Below are positions 1-13,500 of a DNA stretch of 64,000 nt, one piece after another (the stretch's first letter is position 1; each line of letters begins with the position of its first letter). This DNA is from Limnoperna fortunei (taxonomy: Eukaryota; Mollusca; Bivalvia; Mytilida; Modiolidae), in assembly GCA_944474755.1 (NCBI GenBank), contig OX104122.1, forward strand, positions 20,671,714 through 20,735,713, given 5' to 3'. The notes under the pieces were generated by a model. That model did not search any database. It worked only from the letters and a program-made list of their open reading frames with translations, and was not told the origin of the DNA. The position numbers were made by a program, and so were the translations under genes.

Positions 1-46
1 TAAATATATATATTTCCAATATAAATAGCACATATAGAGTTAGACA

Positions 47-92
47 TTTAGATTGATTGATTGATTGATTAATGGTGTTTAACGCCCGAGCA
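47..92 (-). mobile_element. SINE tail fragment
   Basis: (GATT)n followed by AATGGTGTTTAACGCCCGAG and CAGCAATAT. Confidence 0.6.
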
Positions 93-780
93 GCAATATA
101 GACATTTAGAAGGAGCCTTATCTAATACAGGCATGGACATTGGAGCATTGTCTGATACAGGCTCTGAAGGATTAATAACCCACTATATTCATTGAGAAAC
201 TGCTATTGTGTAATGGACAGTTTGTGTTATTTATGCTAATTTCTTTGAGTTGCCACCCTTCTAATATTCATTTAATGGAATAATAGTCAAAACTGACATG
301 CAACATCTCTCAGGAAACAGCAGTATTGTAGTTTTAAATATCTATTTAAACAATTGAAGTGGTCATGGACTAAATGAACGCTTCAGAAACAAACCTTTAA
401 ATTATTGATTATTTTTACAATTCTGTGGCCAGGTGATGGTCATTTAATTGAATTTACTAGTGTAGGTTATGTGTTTATGTGTGTGAAATTTTGGCTTTAT
501 ATGGGTGATTGGGGTAAAAAAATTGCCATCCTGGGGCAAGGGCATATTATTTTCTGGAACAGCTGTCCAAAACAATGTCTGGCTCAAAAGTGTTTATAAT
601 TGTTTGGCCTTTATATATGTGTATTAACAAATGTTTACAAAATAATTACATTGTAATCTTTTAAATTGATTGTTATTTGTTTACTTGAGAAAATAATGCT
701 GCAGAATATTCTAGAACTGTTCACTCTGAAATAACAATGAACATGTCAGCCACAAAATTCAACAATATTTCATAATCTGG

Positions 781-889
781 GTTCTCTGGCTTCCTCCAAT
801 AATAAAAACTGGACACCATGATATAGCTGAAAAATTGCTAAAAGTGGCGTTAAACACCATCAAACAAAACAAACAAACATAATCTATAC
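781..889 (+). mobile_element. SINE 3' half
   Basis: GGTTCTCTGGCTTCCTCC, AATAAAAACTGGACACC and AAAGTGGCGTTAAACACCAT, followed by a CAAA-rich tail. Same family as the full copy at 23052-23309. Confidence 0.88.
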
Positions 890-1189
890 AATTCTATAAC
901 ATTCATTTTGGAATATATATAGAGAGAGAGAACTTGGATACATGTGAGAAAATTAAGAATTTGGCTGGACATTGGTTCATGTTGGTGCATTTTATACTGA
1001 ATAATGATTGGTTGGTTACTTCTAACATTTCACACAAGTGGAATTATTAATTCTGGACTGTTCAGGAGTTCAACTTATTCTGGATATAACCTTTGGAATT
1101 TTGTTTATTAATGGAACATATCACTTTGGACACCAGTTGGAACTTTGAAAGACAGTTAAGTAAACATTGTTCTTTATTATTGTAATTTG

Positions 1190-1272
1190 TAAATTAATGA
1201 AGTGTTAATATACAATTAAATTGTGATTTGTAAATTAATGAAGTGTTAATATACAATTAAATTGTGATTTGC
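1190..1272. repeat. 41-bp direct tandem duplication
   Basis: Two almost identical copies containing TTTGTAAATTAATGAAGTGT and TAATATACAATTAAATTGTG. Confidence 0.93.
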
Positions 1273-1386
1273 ATATGTCTTTTGTTGGCTAATTTAAACT
1301 TTATATAAAACAGTCTAATGTTCAACTTTCTGAAAATCTGTATGGATGTTTGACAGGAAGCATAATCTTTCATTAACAATACTCAC

Positions 1387-1575
1387 TTGGAGAAAGCTAA
1401 GAACTGGAAGACTATTTCATTACACTGCAGAGAATCTTGTCCTTCCTTAACTAGGTCTATAACCACTGGTAAATTAGCATCTATCACTTCTGGTGGTTCA
1501 TTGTTACGATCAAGAATTGGTGGGAAACCAGCATTGTACAGCCTGGCATAGGCTGCTCTAGACAAACCCTGGGCT
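1387..1575 (-). CDS. NPHP4: NPHP4 exon 14, last exon in the window
   Basis: 189 nt, phase 2 to phase 2. It encodes AQGLSRAAYARLYNAGFPPI, then LDRNNEPPEVIDANLPVV and SLQCNEIVFQFLAFS. It matches human SSGFPEILDANKQPAE and SDCLQSNEMVLQFLAFSR closely and is one of the strongest anchors for the gene identity. Acceptor CTTTTTCAG, donor GTGAGT. The rest of the gene lies beyond position 1. Confidence 0.95.
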
Positions 1576-4500
1576 CTGAAAAAGTTTATTGTTTTAAAAA
1601 AAGTAACATGCCTTGAATATTTTTTTTTAAATCAAGTAAATTTTTTTTATTTTAATTTAAGTTTTGTTTGTCAGGACTTTCGAGGAAAAACTATGTTCAG
1701 GGTTTAACAAGTGATATTAATATGAGAAACTAATACTAAATTTTTTACTATTTTTTAATAAGTTTTTAAACACAAATGTAATAACAAGGTAAAAAAAATA
1801 TGAGTTTTGATGCACCAGCTACATTGTTTGTTTGTGACTTAAACCACTTTCAGCAATGTTCAGCTCTATCATGGAGTCCAGTTTTTAAGGTGGGGGGGGG
1901 GGGGGGGAAGAAGCAGTACTGAAATGCTGAAAATTTTTGATTCAGGTTGGATTTAAGCACACCTGCCCACAGTAAGGCTTCGGTCAGTTGAGCAAAAAAG
2001 CAGTCCAAGTTATCATTACAAAATTCTTCATATTTGCGTGTCTTTTAAGCGACACATTTCTCCATTCAAAAACCTAATACAATTCAAGAGTAATTAGTTT
2101 CCATTAACTGTTCATCCATTTATATCTCAATTTTAAGCCTACAGCCCTATTATTTTTTTGCTTATATTGTTGCTATAGCAAATTCCTAAAAAGCTATTAT
2201 GAACAACCATTTGAAAAACTTTTGAAACTGATCAGCGAAAACTCTTACATAATCAACAATTTAGCTTTTATGACAGTGGGACAAGTACATAGCAAGTGCA
2301 TTAATGTATGCTGTTTATAAGCAAACTAATGCAGCTTTTAGCTACACCACAGTGAGAACAAGCATGCTTTGATGTGTACATTGTACTAGACAATCACACT
2401 GGTTAAATATAAGTATAATGAAGAATCGTTTTACGATCCGAAGTCAATAATAATATGCCATGCTTGGCAGAATAGCACCACAATACATTATCATTCTTGA
2501 CAATTTATCACAATATCAGTGAGTCTCTTTGAACAAACCAATTTCAGGTTATTTTTGATGAATTCCATGCTAGCATACCAAGGTAATTTGCCAACTATGA
2601 GTAGACCGATCAAAGCTTTATTTTGATTTAATATGTGTAAATTGATTTCCACTGAAATTCTGTTCATGATCTTTGCACCAGAGAAAAAATTATCCAAAAA
2701 GCCACAGAGAGAGGAAGAGTTTATGTTTGATTATAAAGGGAAATAACTCTGTATTTACCTGTCTGGTTGTGGCAGTTGCATCATTATGGGTGTGTGCTTT
2801 TGACGGAAAGCAACTTCGCTTATTTCTAGACTTGGAGCTGGCACAGTCTATACAAAATAAAAATAATTTTATGTATTATTTATATTAATGGATTGAAGTG
2901 TATATTACACCACCTGTTTTACTTTTACATTTAGACTGATTGGATAACTGACGTATAATAAACAACATATTATATTAGCTTAAGTTTTATAAACCAATAT
3001 ATGTTTCTTGAAAAGGGGCAAAAAATTTTGCATATACAAAATAATGCATACATTCTGTTAAATATTAACAATAGTATTAACCTGTCTGTGATGAACATCA
3101 TAAGCTGGGCCCTGCATCATGGGCATAGGCCACATCGGCTGCATCATGTATGACATCTGTGGAGGAACGTACCCCTGAGGAACCATTTGGGGTGGCAGGT
3201 TTATCTGGGGCACAGTAAGGGACGTCTGCCCAGAATATGCACTAAGAATTAGAAAATGTAAATAATGATGGAGTAAAAACTATTAGAAATACTAGCTGCT
3301 GATAAATTTATAAATAAAACTACTGTTCATGTCAAAATCTGTAGTTTTCACCAATACATATGCATAATTCGTATTTGGTCATCAATTTTGCAATAAGCAT
3401 ATTATTATTTTCAAAAACTAGTTTTTTCTCTAAAACATATCTTTTCTGCAGCTGTTAATGCAATAATTTATAAAGCAATATTGTGTCTAGCTAAAAAAAC
3501 TGCAATACAGTATGACTAGAATAAACCGGTTCTCTCAAGCAAATCTCAAAATAAGATAATTAGATCTGGCATGTACATTATTATTATGGAAGATAAGACT
3601 CATTAGTGGTTCAGATGATACATGTACATGATCAGTGAAACTGCATGTATTATATGGTATTTGCAATGAAGACATATTAATATGACATGTGAGTATTGTA
3701 TGCAATGATTTTATATCCATCTATCCACCTTTGGTCTGTTTGAATGTAGTTTCTGCATTTTTATCATTTAGTCCATATTTTATTACAGAAAGGAATTCAG
3801 AGTACGTGGTGAGAATCATCGAACTCCAGCAGGAAAACTGGCAATCTTTGTCAATTACGGCTACATGTAGTCAAAGATTTTACACACTGTCGAACTCATG
3901 ATCAAAACCCCCATGTTGACAAGTCAGTGATCAATAGTAAATGACTAGACTATATACATAAGGGAACCCCTCTTATTCACAGAACTATTAAGTGCCTCTT
4001 TGCAGACAATTTGCAGAAATATATTTGTCAGAACAAAACAGCTTAACTGCTATCAATGGCCATATATAATGAAATAATCTTAAAATGCTAATTTTACAAA
4101 CACAATTATATCTTTAAATGGCTAAAATAATAATCAAATTCAGCTTGTGAAATATAACTTTCATGCACAAGGTAAGGCTATCATTTCAGGAAAATGTCCA
4201 TGTGTACAAGTGTGAAAGCTAAATCATCTATGTGAGAAAGCATGAAAGCTAATTTAAGCCTTGTGAACATTAACTGATGTGAGATAGCTGAATACTGTGC
4301 ATAAATAGACACATGTGCATAATTGTTGACTGAAGCTGCTGGTCTAGCTGGAGCACCAATGTAAGCTGAAGCCCCAGTGCTAGCTGAATCACAAATGATA
4401 GACAAAATACCAAATGCCAGCTGAAGCAGTACTAGTGCTCTCAATCACGTAAGATTAAGCAACAGTGCTAGCTAAAGCACCAGTGCTACTAGCTGAAGCA

Positions 4501-7500
4501 CCAATGCTATCTGCACCCTTAGTGCTACTAGCTGAAGCACCAATGCTATCTGAAGCACCAGTGCTACTAGTTAAAGCACAAATGCTATCTGAAGCACTAG
4601 TGCTACTAGCTGAAGCACAAGTGCTACTAGCTAAAACACAAATGCTATCTGAAGCACCAGTTCTATAATGGGCTAGTGATTTGTGAATTGTATTAAGATC
4701 AAATGAAATTTAGGTGATATATGAAACCTTATTGTTTTGAATGGTCATTCATATCATCATGAAAAATGAAACATGAACAAATATCTAACAATGATACATG
4801 ATGATGAACTCATATTAAAATTAAAAATTTTAATTTACTGTTAACATGAAATTTAAGTCAAATGTTTTTGGAGTGGCCTTGAATTTTTTCATAAACAAAT
4901 TTAATCAATTAAAATCCCATTAAAGGTTTTTATAAATGAGTCTAAATCAGTTCAAAAAAGAAGTGCAGAACAAGCATCCACTCCAAAAAATATTTAACAG
5001 AAATTATGTATAATTAATTTGAATTTAAGGTTTTCAGGCACCATCATAGTTATAATGTGTTAGACAATTCAAATAGGTCAGAATTATATTTCTGTATACG
5101 ATAAAGTATTTGTTTTTGTAAATAGTGGACATTTCTAGAAACAAAATGGCTCAGTGTATTTTGTTTTGAACAAGTTTACAACAAAACAATTCTCAATTGT
5201 TAATATACACAGTCCAGCCAAGACAACGATGTGATTTTTCACAACCTGTGTTTCATATAATTAGCATGGGCATCATCGTTTTTGCATGGATCCAAGGAAA
5301 CCCATATATTATTATATATCTACAGATGTCACACCATTGTATTGTCCACTACGTATAGTACAGTATGTTTGTACACTGTCAGATGTCAGTTGGAGTAGAT
5401 CCATTACATTGAGGAATGGAATGAAATCCACCACATGTGACAACAATGCTTCACATTAAATGTATATTCCAACAATGTACAATTTGTTTTATTTATCCTG
5501 CAATCAACATATTATTATTGTTTGTTTGAACGGTGTTTTAACGCCACTTTCAGCAATTATTATTATAATATATTATTATAAAAAATAATAAACACAGTTT
5601 CAGCAATTATTATTATAATATATTATTATAAAAAGTAATAAACAACATATTTATTCTTTACACAAGTCACTGCTCTTGGGTCTTACATGTGACATTTAGG
5701 CAATATTAGATTTTTCTGACATTTTTAAAAAGGCTAATTCAGATTATGCGACCCTATGATTGGGGATAATTTGTTTGTAAAAAAGGGTACAATACATGCT
5801 TTCAAAAATCTGCATGTCAGGTCCAAAGTGTTCCAGGAGAGACAAGCTAGAATGTTTTGCCTACCTTGACAATGCCAGTATGGACTGGCACAGTGAAACA
5901 GCTAAATCTGCCCGAGTCCAGTGTTTGCCCCCTTTGCCACTGTGGATTGGCAGAGTGAAACGGAAATCTGCCTGAGTCCAGTCCACAGGTGGGCAGGGGA
6001 GACAAGCTAGAATGTTTGCCCACTTTGCCACTGTGGATTGGCAGAGAGAAACAGAAATCTGCCCGAGTCCAGTCCACAGGTGGGCAGGGGGGATAAGCTA
6101 GAATGTTTGCCCACTTTGCCACTGTAGACTGGAAACGAAACAGAAATCTGCCTGAGTCCAGTCCACAGGTGGGCAGGGGAGACAAGCTAGAATGTTTGCC
6201 CACTTTGCAACTGTGGATTGGCACAGAAAAAGAAATCTGCCCGAGTCCAGTCCACAGGTGGGCAGGGGGGATAAGCTAAAATGTTTGCCCACTTTGCCAC
6301 TGTGGACTGGCACAGAAACAGAAATGTGCATGAGTCCAGTCCACAGGTGGGCAGGGGAGACAAGTTAGAATGTTTTGCCTACCTTGTGCCTAATGTAAGT
6401 GTGGACTGGCAGTGAAAAAATTGCTAAATTGACTTTATATTAGATGACTGCAGGATAAATGCTCATCACAATAAATTAACAAGTATTGACCATGTTAATT
6501 GTGCAATTTTCTCCTAATTTTTTTATAATTCTGACAGGTTAGATAACAACACACCGTTTGGTCAAATTCAACATGCTTAACTAGGTGTAAGATTTGTGAG
6601 GGGCACACAAGTGGGGTAATCTTACTCTACATGGGATCCTCTTGTTGTATCACTGGATGTACTTAGATGATGACCCCCGCTGTAAATGATTGGTGAAAGA
6701 TTAATAAATTCATAAATTTACAAATATGACTTATGTCTCAGACAAAACAACTATGTGTATAATAACCATGATTTTTTAAATGACAATTGAACATTATCTT
6801 AAAAATTAACCTTTTCTACCTGTTTAATATGAAAATATTGTTTTGATTTTAATCAACATGTCACTTCACAAATTTTAGATCAGAACTTTAACTACAATGT
6901 TTACAGTTGTAAAAAACAACAAATATAATTGGTTGTAAAATTCCTAAAAATGGAAATTAAACTTTCCAATTTCTGGACATTAAGAATTAGAGAATTTACA
7001 CTCATGCAAAGAAAATCAAATTCGTTTTAGTTAAAATCCAATGGTTATCTCTGAGTACACTGCTTAAACCATATGTGTTAAAAACAAACAAAAAAAAAAA
7101 AAACAAAACAATTAAAAAGACAGCCATGTACATAAATGTTAATGTAACCATGGTAACCAATATCGGAAACTACATAACTGATAACTGATATATGTTAAAA
7201 AAGAATAATATAATATTCTTGCATTTCTTCAACATTGGGGTTCATCTCATGTTAGTCTGAGAATCCTGCAATTCAATGTCTTTTTTAGGTCTTTAGGTTT
7301 TGATTGCAGTATCCTCATATTTGCTTAAGCCAAGGGTTATGATCAGGAAGATGATAAGATCAGAATTTAAATCTTGCCTAGCAAAGATGTGAGTGTCATA
7401 TTTTTCCATTAAAATCTACAACAAGCATTATGAGGCCGAAGATTCTCTGTAATCTGTTACCTAACCACATATATATATTCTTTGCTTAACACCTGTTTTT

Positions 7501-10500
7501 TTTTAAAAGACAAAGCATCCTACATGTAAAATAAGTCCATATATTTTTATGTTCATCAAGAACATGTTTTGTCACATGATCTTAGGAACCTAATTTTTAT
7601 CCAAGATATGACAGCCACTAGTTCAAGCAAAACTTAAACTAGAGGCTCACAGGAGCATGTATCGCTCACTTGAACCTAAAACCAAACAACCCTTTTTTAT
7701 CCAGCTTTTCTTTGCTATAAGGAATTGCCCAACACCTGCAAAAATCATTAATTTTTACCTTTTAAGGGAAATAACTCCTATAAGGAGGAGCTTTTGATGC
7801 TTAGAGGGAGAAGGGAGGTTCACTTCAAATTTGCTGTACCCATTATACTTTTTTAACTATCAGCTATTTTAAGCCAACGTAGCATGTAGGTAGTCAGGTG
7901 TCATGATTTGCACAATTTTGGTAGAGGACATCCTAAAGATGATGTGTGCAATGTTTCAAAGCAGTCCTTTCATTGGTTAAAGAGGAGAAGATTTTTTAAA
8001 ATCAAGTAAAATTGATTAAAAAAATGTTCAAGGAGAATAATTCCTAAACGGTTAATCAGACAATCTTTACCCTAAAGCCATTTTTGTAGCCCTCATAGAG
8101 CAGAACAATTAAGCAATGCTAACTTTTTCTCTAGTTCTAATAATTTTCAAGATTTTGAGGCAAAAATGTCAAAAATAATCAATTTCGACAATTAAAGGGC
8201 AATAACTCCTATAAGGAGTCATTATACAACTTCAACCCAATGGAGTGTTTCGTAGAGCTTTTGATGCAGATGAAGGCATGTGTCTTTGGTTTCCCTGTAT
8301 CTGTTACACTTTTTTTAATATAAGCCAAAAACTGTATTCCCCCCCCCCCTTCTCCATTCTATTTTTAGCCATGGCCGCCATGTTGGTTAATCTGCAGCCA
8401 TGGTTGGTGCAAACTTGACGGATGATGTGTGCAAAGTTTCAAAGCAATCCCTTCAGTGGTTTTGGAGGAGAAGATTTTTAAAGAAAAGTTAACGATGACG
8501 ACGATGGACGCCAAGTGATGGCAATAGCCTTCGGGTCAGGTGAGCTAAAAATGCAAACAAAGCTAATATATTATTTTACAATAATATGACTGATTATAAT
8601 TTCTACTGCACTTTTTATTTTTATTTTTTTCTATAAACCTTTCACTGGTATTAATATACATCACCAGATTAATCAAATTATGACAGTTAAACCCAGGATT
8701 TATGTCATTTACCCTTTATATAATACATTAATCCTTAAATATAATACATTTATCCCTTCAATGAATAGTCTGGTATGATATTCAATACATAATAAGCATG
8801 AATTCTTTACAAAAATAGTTGTATTTGTCTTACTATCAATCAAGACTTTTTTATATTAACCAAAGTAAAAACATTTCCCAATTATTACCCTATGAAAGTA
8901 CAGCCAGACTTTGAATAATGTATGGTGTGAACTGATTTCATATTTTAGAAAATGTCAAAAGTCTAGCAGTTAACATGTGTCTGTCTAACATGCAGTTATT
9001 CTCAAGACAAGGACTGGAAGCATGTAAGGCACCTTGATTTAAATCCCTGTCTCCATTTTTGTTTAGAAAAAAGCTATAATTTAAAACATTCTGATAACAT
9101 GCTAATATTTTGTTGCAATTATAAGTACTGCTAACATTATTATAAATACAATAGCATGCAGCCAAACATGTTTGTCTAGCTTATCACACAAGTCTAACAA
9201 TTACAAATATGTTATTAATTCTATCAAATTTCTCAATTTCATGTGAAGAATATTTAATTTAGTAAACAAGTTTTTTAAGTATATAATACAGCTTTCTCAA
9301 CAGGGGAAATTCTCTATTTTTGATTGCACAATATATATTATTTCAGCAGCTCTCAATTAAGTATGCATATTTTCACAAATACTCTGACAAATATTACACA
9401 ATATATCCTGAGAAACAAATATATTTAAAAAAAAAAACAAAATGGAGGTGTTACAACTGATAGTTAAATGTAATGACTAAATCTATTAAAGGGACATAAA
9501 TCATGATACAATGTATATTAAATTGATTACAGGGAATTAAATAAATCACGAGAAAAAGTATACCGAATAATTTAAAGGGAGATAAGTCACAAGCTGCTGA
9601 TAAATAAAACATGAAAAACTGTACTACAATACTGTATAATTTTACAAATTAAGAAATTTGACAGAACCTTGTAGTCAAAATATTAAACATAATTTAAAGT
9701 TCCTTCTTACCCTTTTTCTTTTGGCTCTCTAAATTTTTAAAGTGAACATTTTTAATGGTAATATAATGTCTATTTAAACTATTTTACATGACAAAGTTCG
9801 CTTTAAAAACATACATTTTAAAAGTTACCCATAATGTTGATGTATTTATAACAGAATATGTCAATTATTTTTAGTATCACTTAATTTCTGTTGTTAGTTT
9901 TTACTGTGTTAACATATAATGTAATTTTAGAATATTTTTAGTAATATTTGTTACATTCAGTTTAAAAATATCAAAATAAAATTTTATTAAAAAGAGATTT
10001 AATTATAATAAATTAAAAAATGACCTCAGCTGAAAATAGATAACAACAACAAAGGCTATAAACAAATACAAATACCCAAAATAAAATGCATGGGATTTCA
10101 TGACTATAAAAATGAAACTTTTTTTAAACACATCTAACAAATATCAAGTTTTGAGATCAATACATTTAATAATACAGTTTTAATTCAAATTTTAATGTAT
10201 TTCTAATAAAAAATATTTGAAAATGAGCTTTCATTCAAGTTTTATAGATCCTGGATTTAATAAACAAAAAACAAGAAAATTATTTCCCTGTCAAATGATA
10301 TTTCCTGGATGACAAAACAACAGTTGGCTACCAACAGAAGGAGACTAGATTTTAACCTTTATCTAACACAAGGGGAAGTAATCATTATATGAAACACTTT
10401 TGAATAGGAGCAGATGGTAACCTATGGTTAGGGAGGCTTAATTTTAACAAAAATAACAATTGTAAACATATTCTTTCTGTGACAATTGTTATCTACCAGT

Positions 10501-13500
10501 ACTTCTTTAAATGAACCTTATATCAGAAGCCAAATTGTTGTCAAACAAAATTATATTGGCTTGAAAAATGACATTCACCAACATGAATGACAAGCTAAAT
10601 GCATGAAAATTCTATTTCTATTTGGGATAAAAGCGGTTTGATATTTTTTCTTTTTTTTTTCAGACTAATAAGCTTCTATTAAAATATAGGTTGTTTTCCA
10701 GTTAGAATTTACATTGAAACCAAGTAATAAATTTGTATCAATCGCAAAAAGAATGACTCGGGAAATGTACAAAGCTTTCAAAAACTTCAAAATTTTTAAC
10801 ATAAATTTCTGAAATCATAATCAGTTTGTAAGAAGACCAATGAAACAGACAATAACTGAAAAGTCGAAGTTTAATCTTTACTCACATGATTTTGCTGTAA
10901 ACTATTTGGGGATATAAGTTTTAGGAGCAGAGAATTAAGGAAAAATTACTAGAATTTGGATAAAAATTGCTCATGTTAAGACCAGCATGGCAAATTTAAC
11001 TTCTTAATGAAAACTTGTCATAATTTTGCTTTTGCAACAGACCATTACAATCATATTAATTCTGTGCATTAAACTCAGGAACAACAAGAAACCATGTGAC
11101 TACACTACAGCCAAAATGGATTATGCCAAGTGCGCGAGTCCATGATGGACACCGATTGTAGTACGCAGACTTTCCTAACAGAAGTTCATCATTTGTAGAC
11201 ACTTCAAATATGATGTCCCAAATGGATCCGTGAATTCCTTCACATGTCTGCTAACGTAGCATAATTGTCATGGACTGAATGGGATAAATACTTCATGTAG
11301 GATTAGGTGACTGGTGTAAATTGATGAAGGTAACAATCTTTGTAAAATTAAAATACTACGCAGACTGGAAAATTTGATTGTCTCAAACACATTGGAGCAA
11401 TATTGTTTTGGACATGTTTTCAAAACTTTGGATGTTGTAGGTTCAGTGAAATAATATTAACAAGCACATATTTACTTTAAAGTTTTTTCTTTTTAAAGAA
11501 ATTTGGTTCAATTAGTTTCAACCTCGAATCTGGATGTCATCAGCCGGAGACACGTGTCACTTAGCAATTCCTTCTTCACCTATTAATTTTTTGGTAATAG
11601 GAATGTTATGTTTGGCACAACTACCTGTCAATTAACCAAATCTCATCAAAGAGACCGATAATCGACACATGAATTCTCACTCTGTGCATGTCCGGTTGTT
11701 ATAGAATTTACACAACAATAGAATCTGTTGAATGAACAATTATGTAAAACGAACATAAAATTGAGACGTCTGAGTATCGAGGTTTAAAAAATGTTGCTGC
11801 CTTCCTGCAACAAATACTTTCATTACAAATTTGTGCAGTTACAACATATAATTGATTTGCGATCTGCCATGTTTTTTTTGCTGACTTTGCGGAATCCATT
11901 TTGGCCGCAGTGTATTATGTATGTGAACAGATCTGCAACTTTTCATGTTAAACTGTTTCTTTATAATAACCACTGTATAATGAGGTTGATAATATGGCAT
12001 GCCATATCTATATTTATTATATAGTAATTAATATTTCCTTAATTAAATTTAAAAAATCAAAGTGTGCAATAATTTTTTATTTCTGTATATTCACAGAAGG
12101 GGTCATTAAATATGAAAAAATATGGAGGCATTCTGAAAACATATGTGAACTTATTGCATTTTTGTCATCTGATAAAAAAAAGGGCAGAAAATGTCTTGAA
12201 TCTAATTATGCAACCATAAATGTTGACCAGGAGAGCAATAAAGATATCTTTGACAATTGAAATGTGCAGTGAATTGTACACAGCAGAACTAAAAACTTCT
12301 CCACAAATGGCTCCTTAAGAAATATTAATACAGGAGCATAGAAAATAAGTCTCCGGCAGGTATTCATATAGGGTACATAATTATTTGAAGCACAGGTCTT
12401 TATTTCTTATTTTACAAATAAAGTCATATTGCACTTATCCGGATATTCATTTCAAGTCAATTTCAGCACTAGTTCAATATTCACTTATATAACACTATAT
12501 AACAGGCAATTTTGTGCAAGAACTAACATTTTCTTTGAAATATTTATTACTATAATAATAACAGGCCTATTGCATGAATATTGTCCCAAGAAGTACTTTT
12601 ATACTGATCTTGAAATAAACCTATAATATTTAATACCGCATGCCATATCAAACCAATGCCATCTATTAAAGGATGTACAAAAATAATTGCAAAAACTCAA
12701 AATATTACCCCATCAAGAATCTAAATAAAAACAGAAAATTTGGGATAATTTTGTGTATCAGCACTATTATATACTATCCTTCTTTAGCAAATTTTTTGGT
12801 TTCATTTATCAAAATTATCTTCATTGTATTAATTTCCATTAACCAGATATGACTCACACAAGTTTATATTGTTAAAAAAATCTAATAAACAGAAAAAAAT
12901 GTTTAAAATTTAAAATATCTTACAATATATAAAGAAATTTGAATGTGTAGAAAGATGTATCCTTTTATCTCATTACAACACTTAACTGTTATATTTATAT
13001 TGGCATATTTTTTATTTTAAGTAAACTTCTTGTCCTTAGAAAACATACCTTAAAAGTCAAAACAAAATTTCTGTCATTAATTTCACAATCTGTGTCATGT
13101 TTTCTCTCTTGATCATTTTACCAAATAATATCTACATGTAATCATGCAAAAACACAATTACCTAACAGGTACATATGACCAAAACCTGAAATTTTAAAAC
13201 TTCTGTAAAAACATAGTAAAGATTGAAGATACATACTTTAGCTGTCTTCCTGATGGAGGTTTTTTACCGCTCCGAGGACTTTCGTAGGCTTCACTGCCTT
13301 CAGCACTTTTCATTGAAGCCATTGATCCTTGTATAGTCATAGGAATTATGTTTGGATCCTATGTAAATAAACATAAATACCAGAAATAAAACTCAGAGTG
13401 CTCGACCCCAAAGCTGCCCAGCAAGCCCCTAGGTGGATGATAGGGGGCCCTCTCTTTCAGGCTGTTGTCAGGTCATAATACAGAAAGCCTGGCCAGAGTG

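Larger units (their letters stand above)
1..1386. other. NPHP4: NPHP4 intron (left edge)
   Basis: Contains two SINE fragments, a 41-bp tandem duplication and a short (GA)n. No further exon was recognised. Confidence 0.7.
3242..13236. other. NPHP4: 10-kb NPHP4 intron between exons 11 and 12
   Basis: Exons 11 and 12 are phase-compatible, so no exon is required here. Contents: SINE remnants, the 18/21-bp and ~90-bp tandem arrays, the 7641-8550 dispersed repeat, and AT-rich unique-looking sequence. No credible gene. Confidence 0.75.

Noticed and set aside
4465..4668. 67-codon Leu/Ala-rich frame
   Set aside because: By-product of the 18/21-bp repeat; no homology and no splice context.
5847..6331. 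Minus-strand frames of 77 and 125 codons with repeated CPPVDWTRADF-like peptides
   Set aside because: They follow the ~90-bp tandem repeat and overlap each other in different frames.
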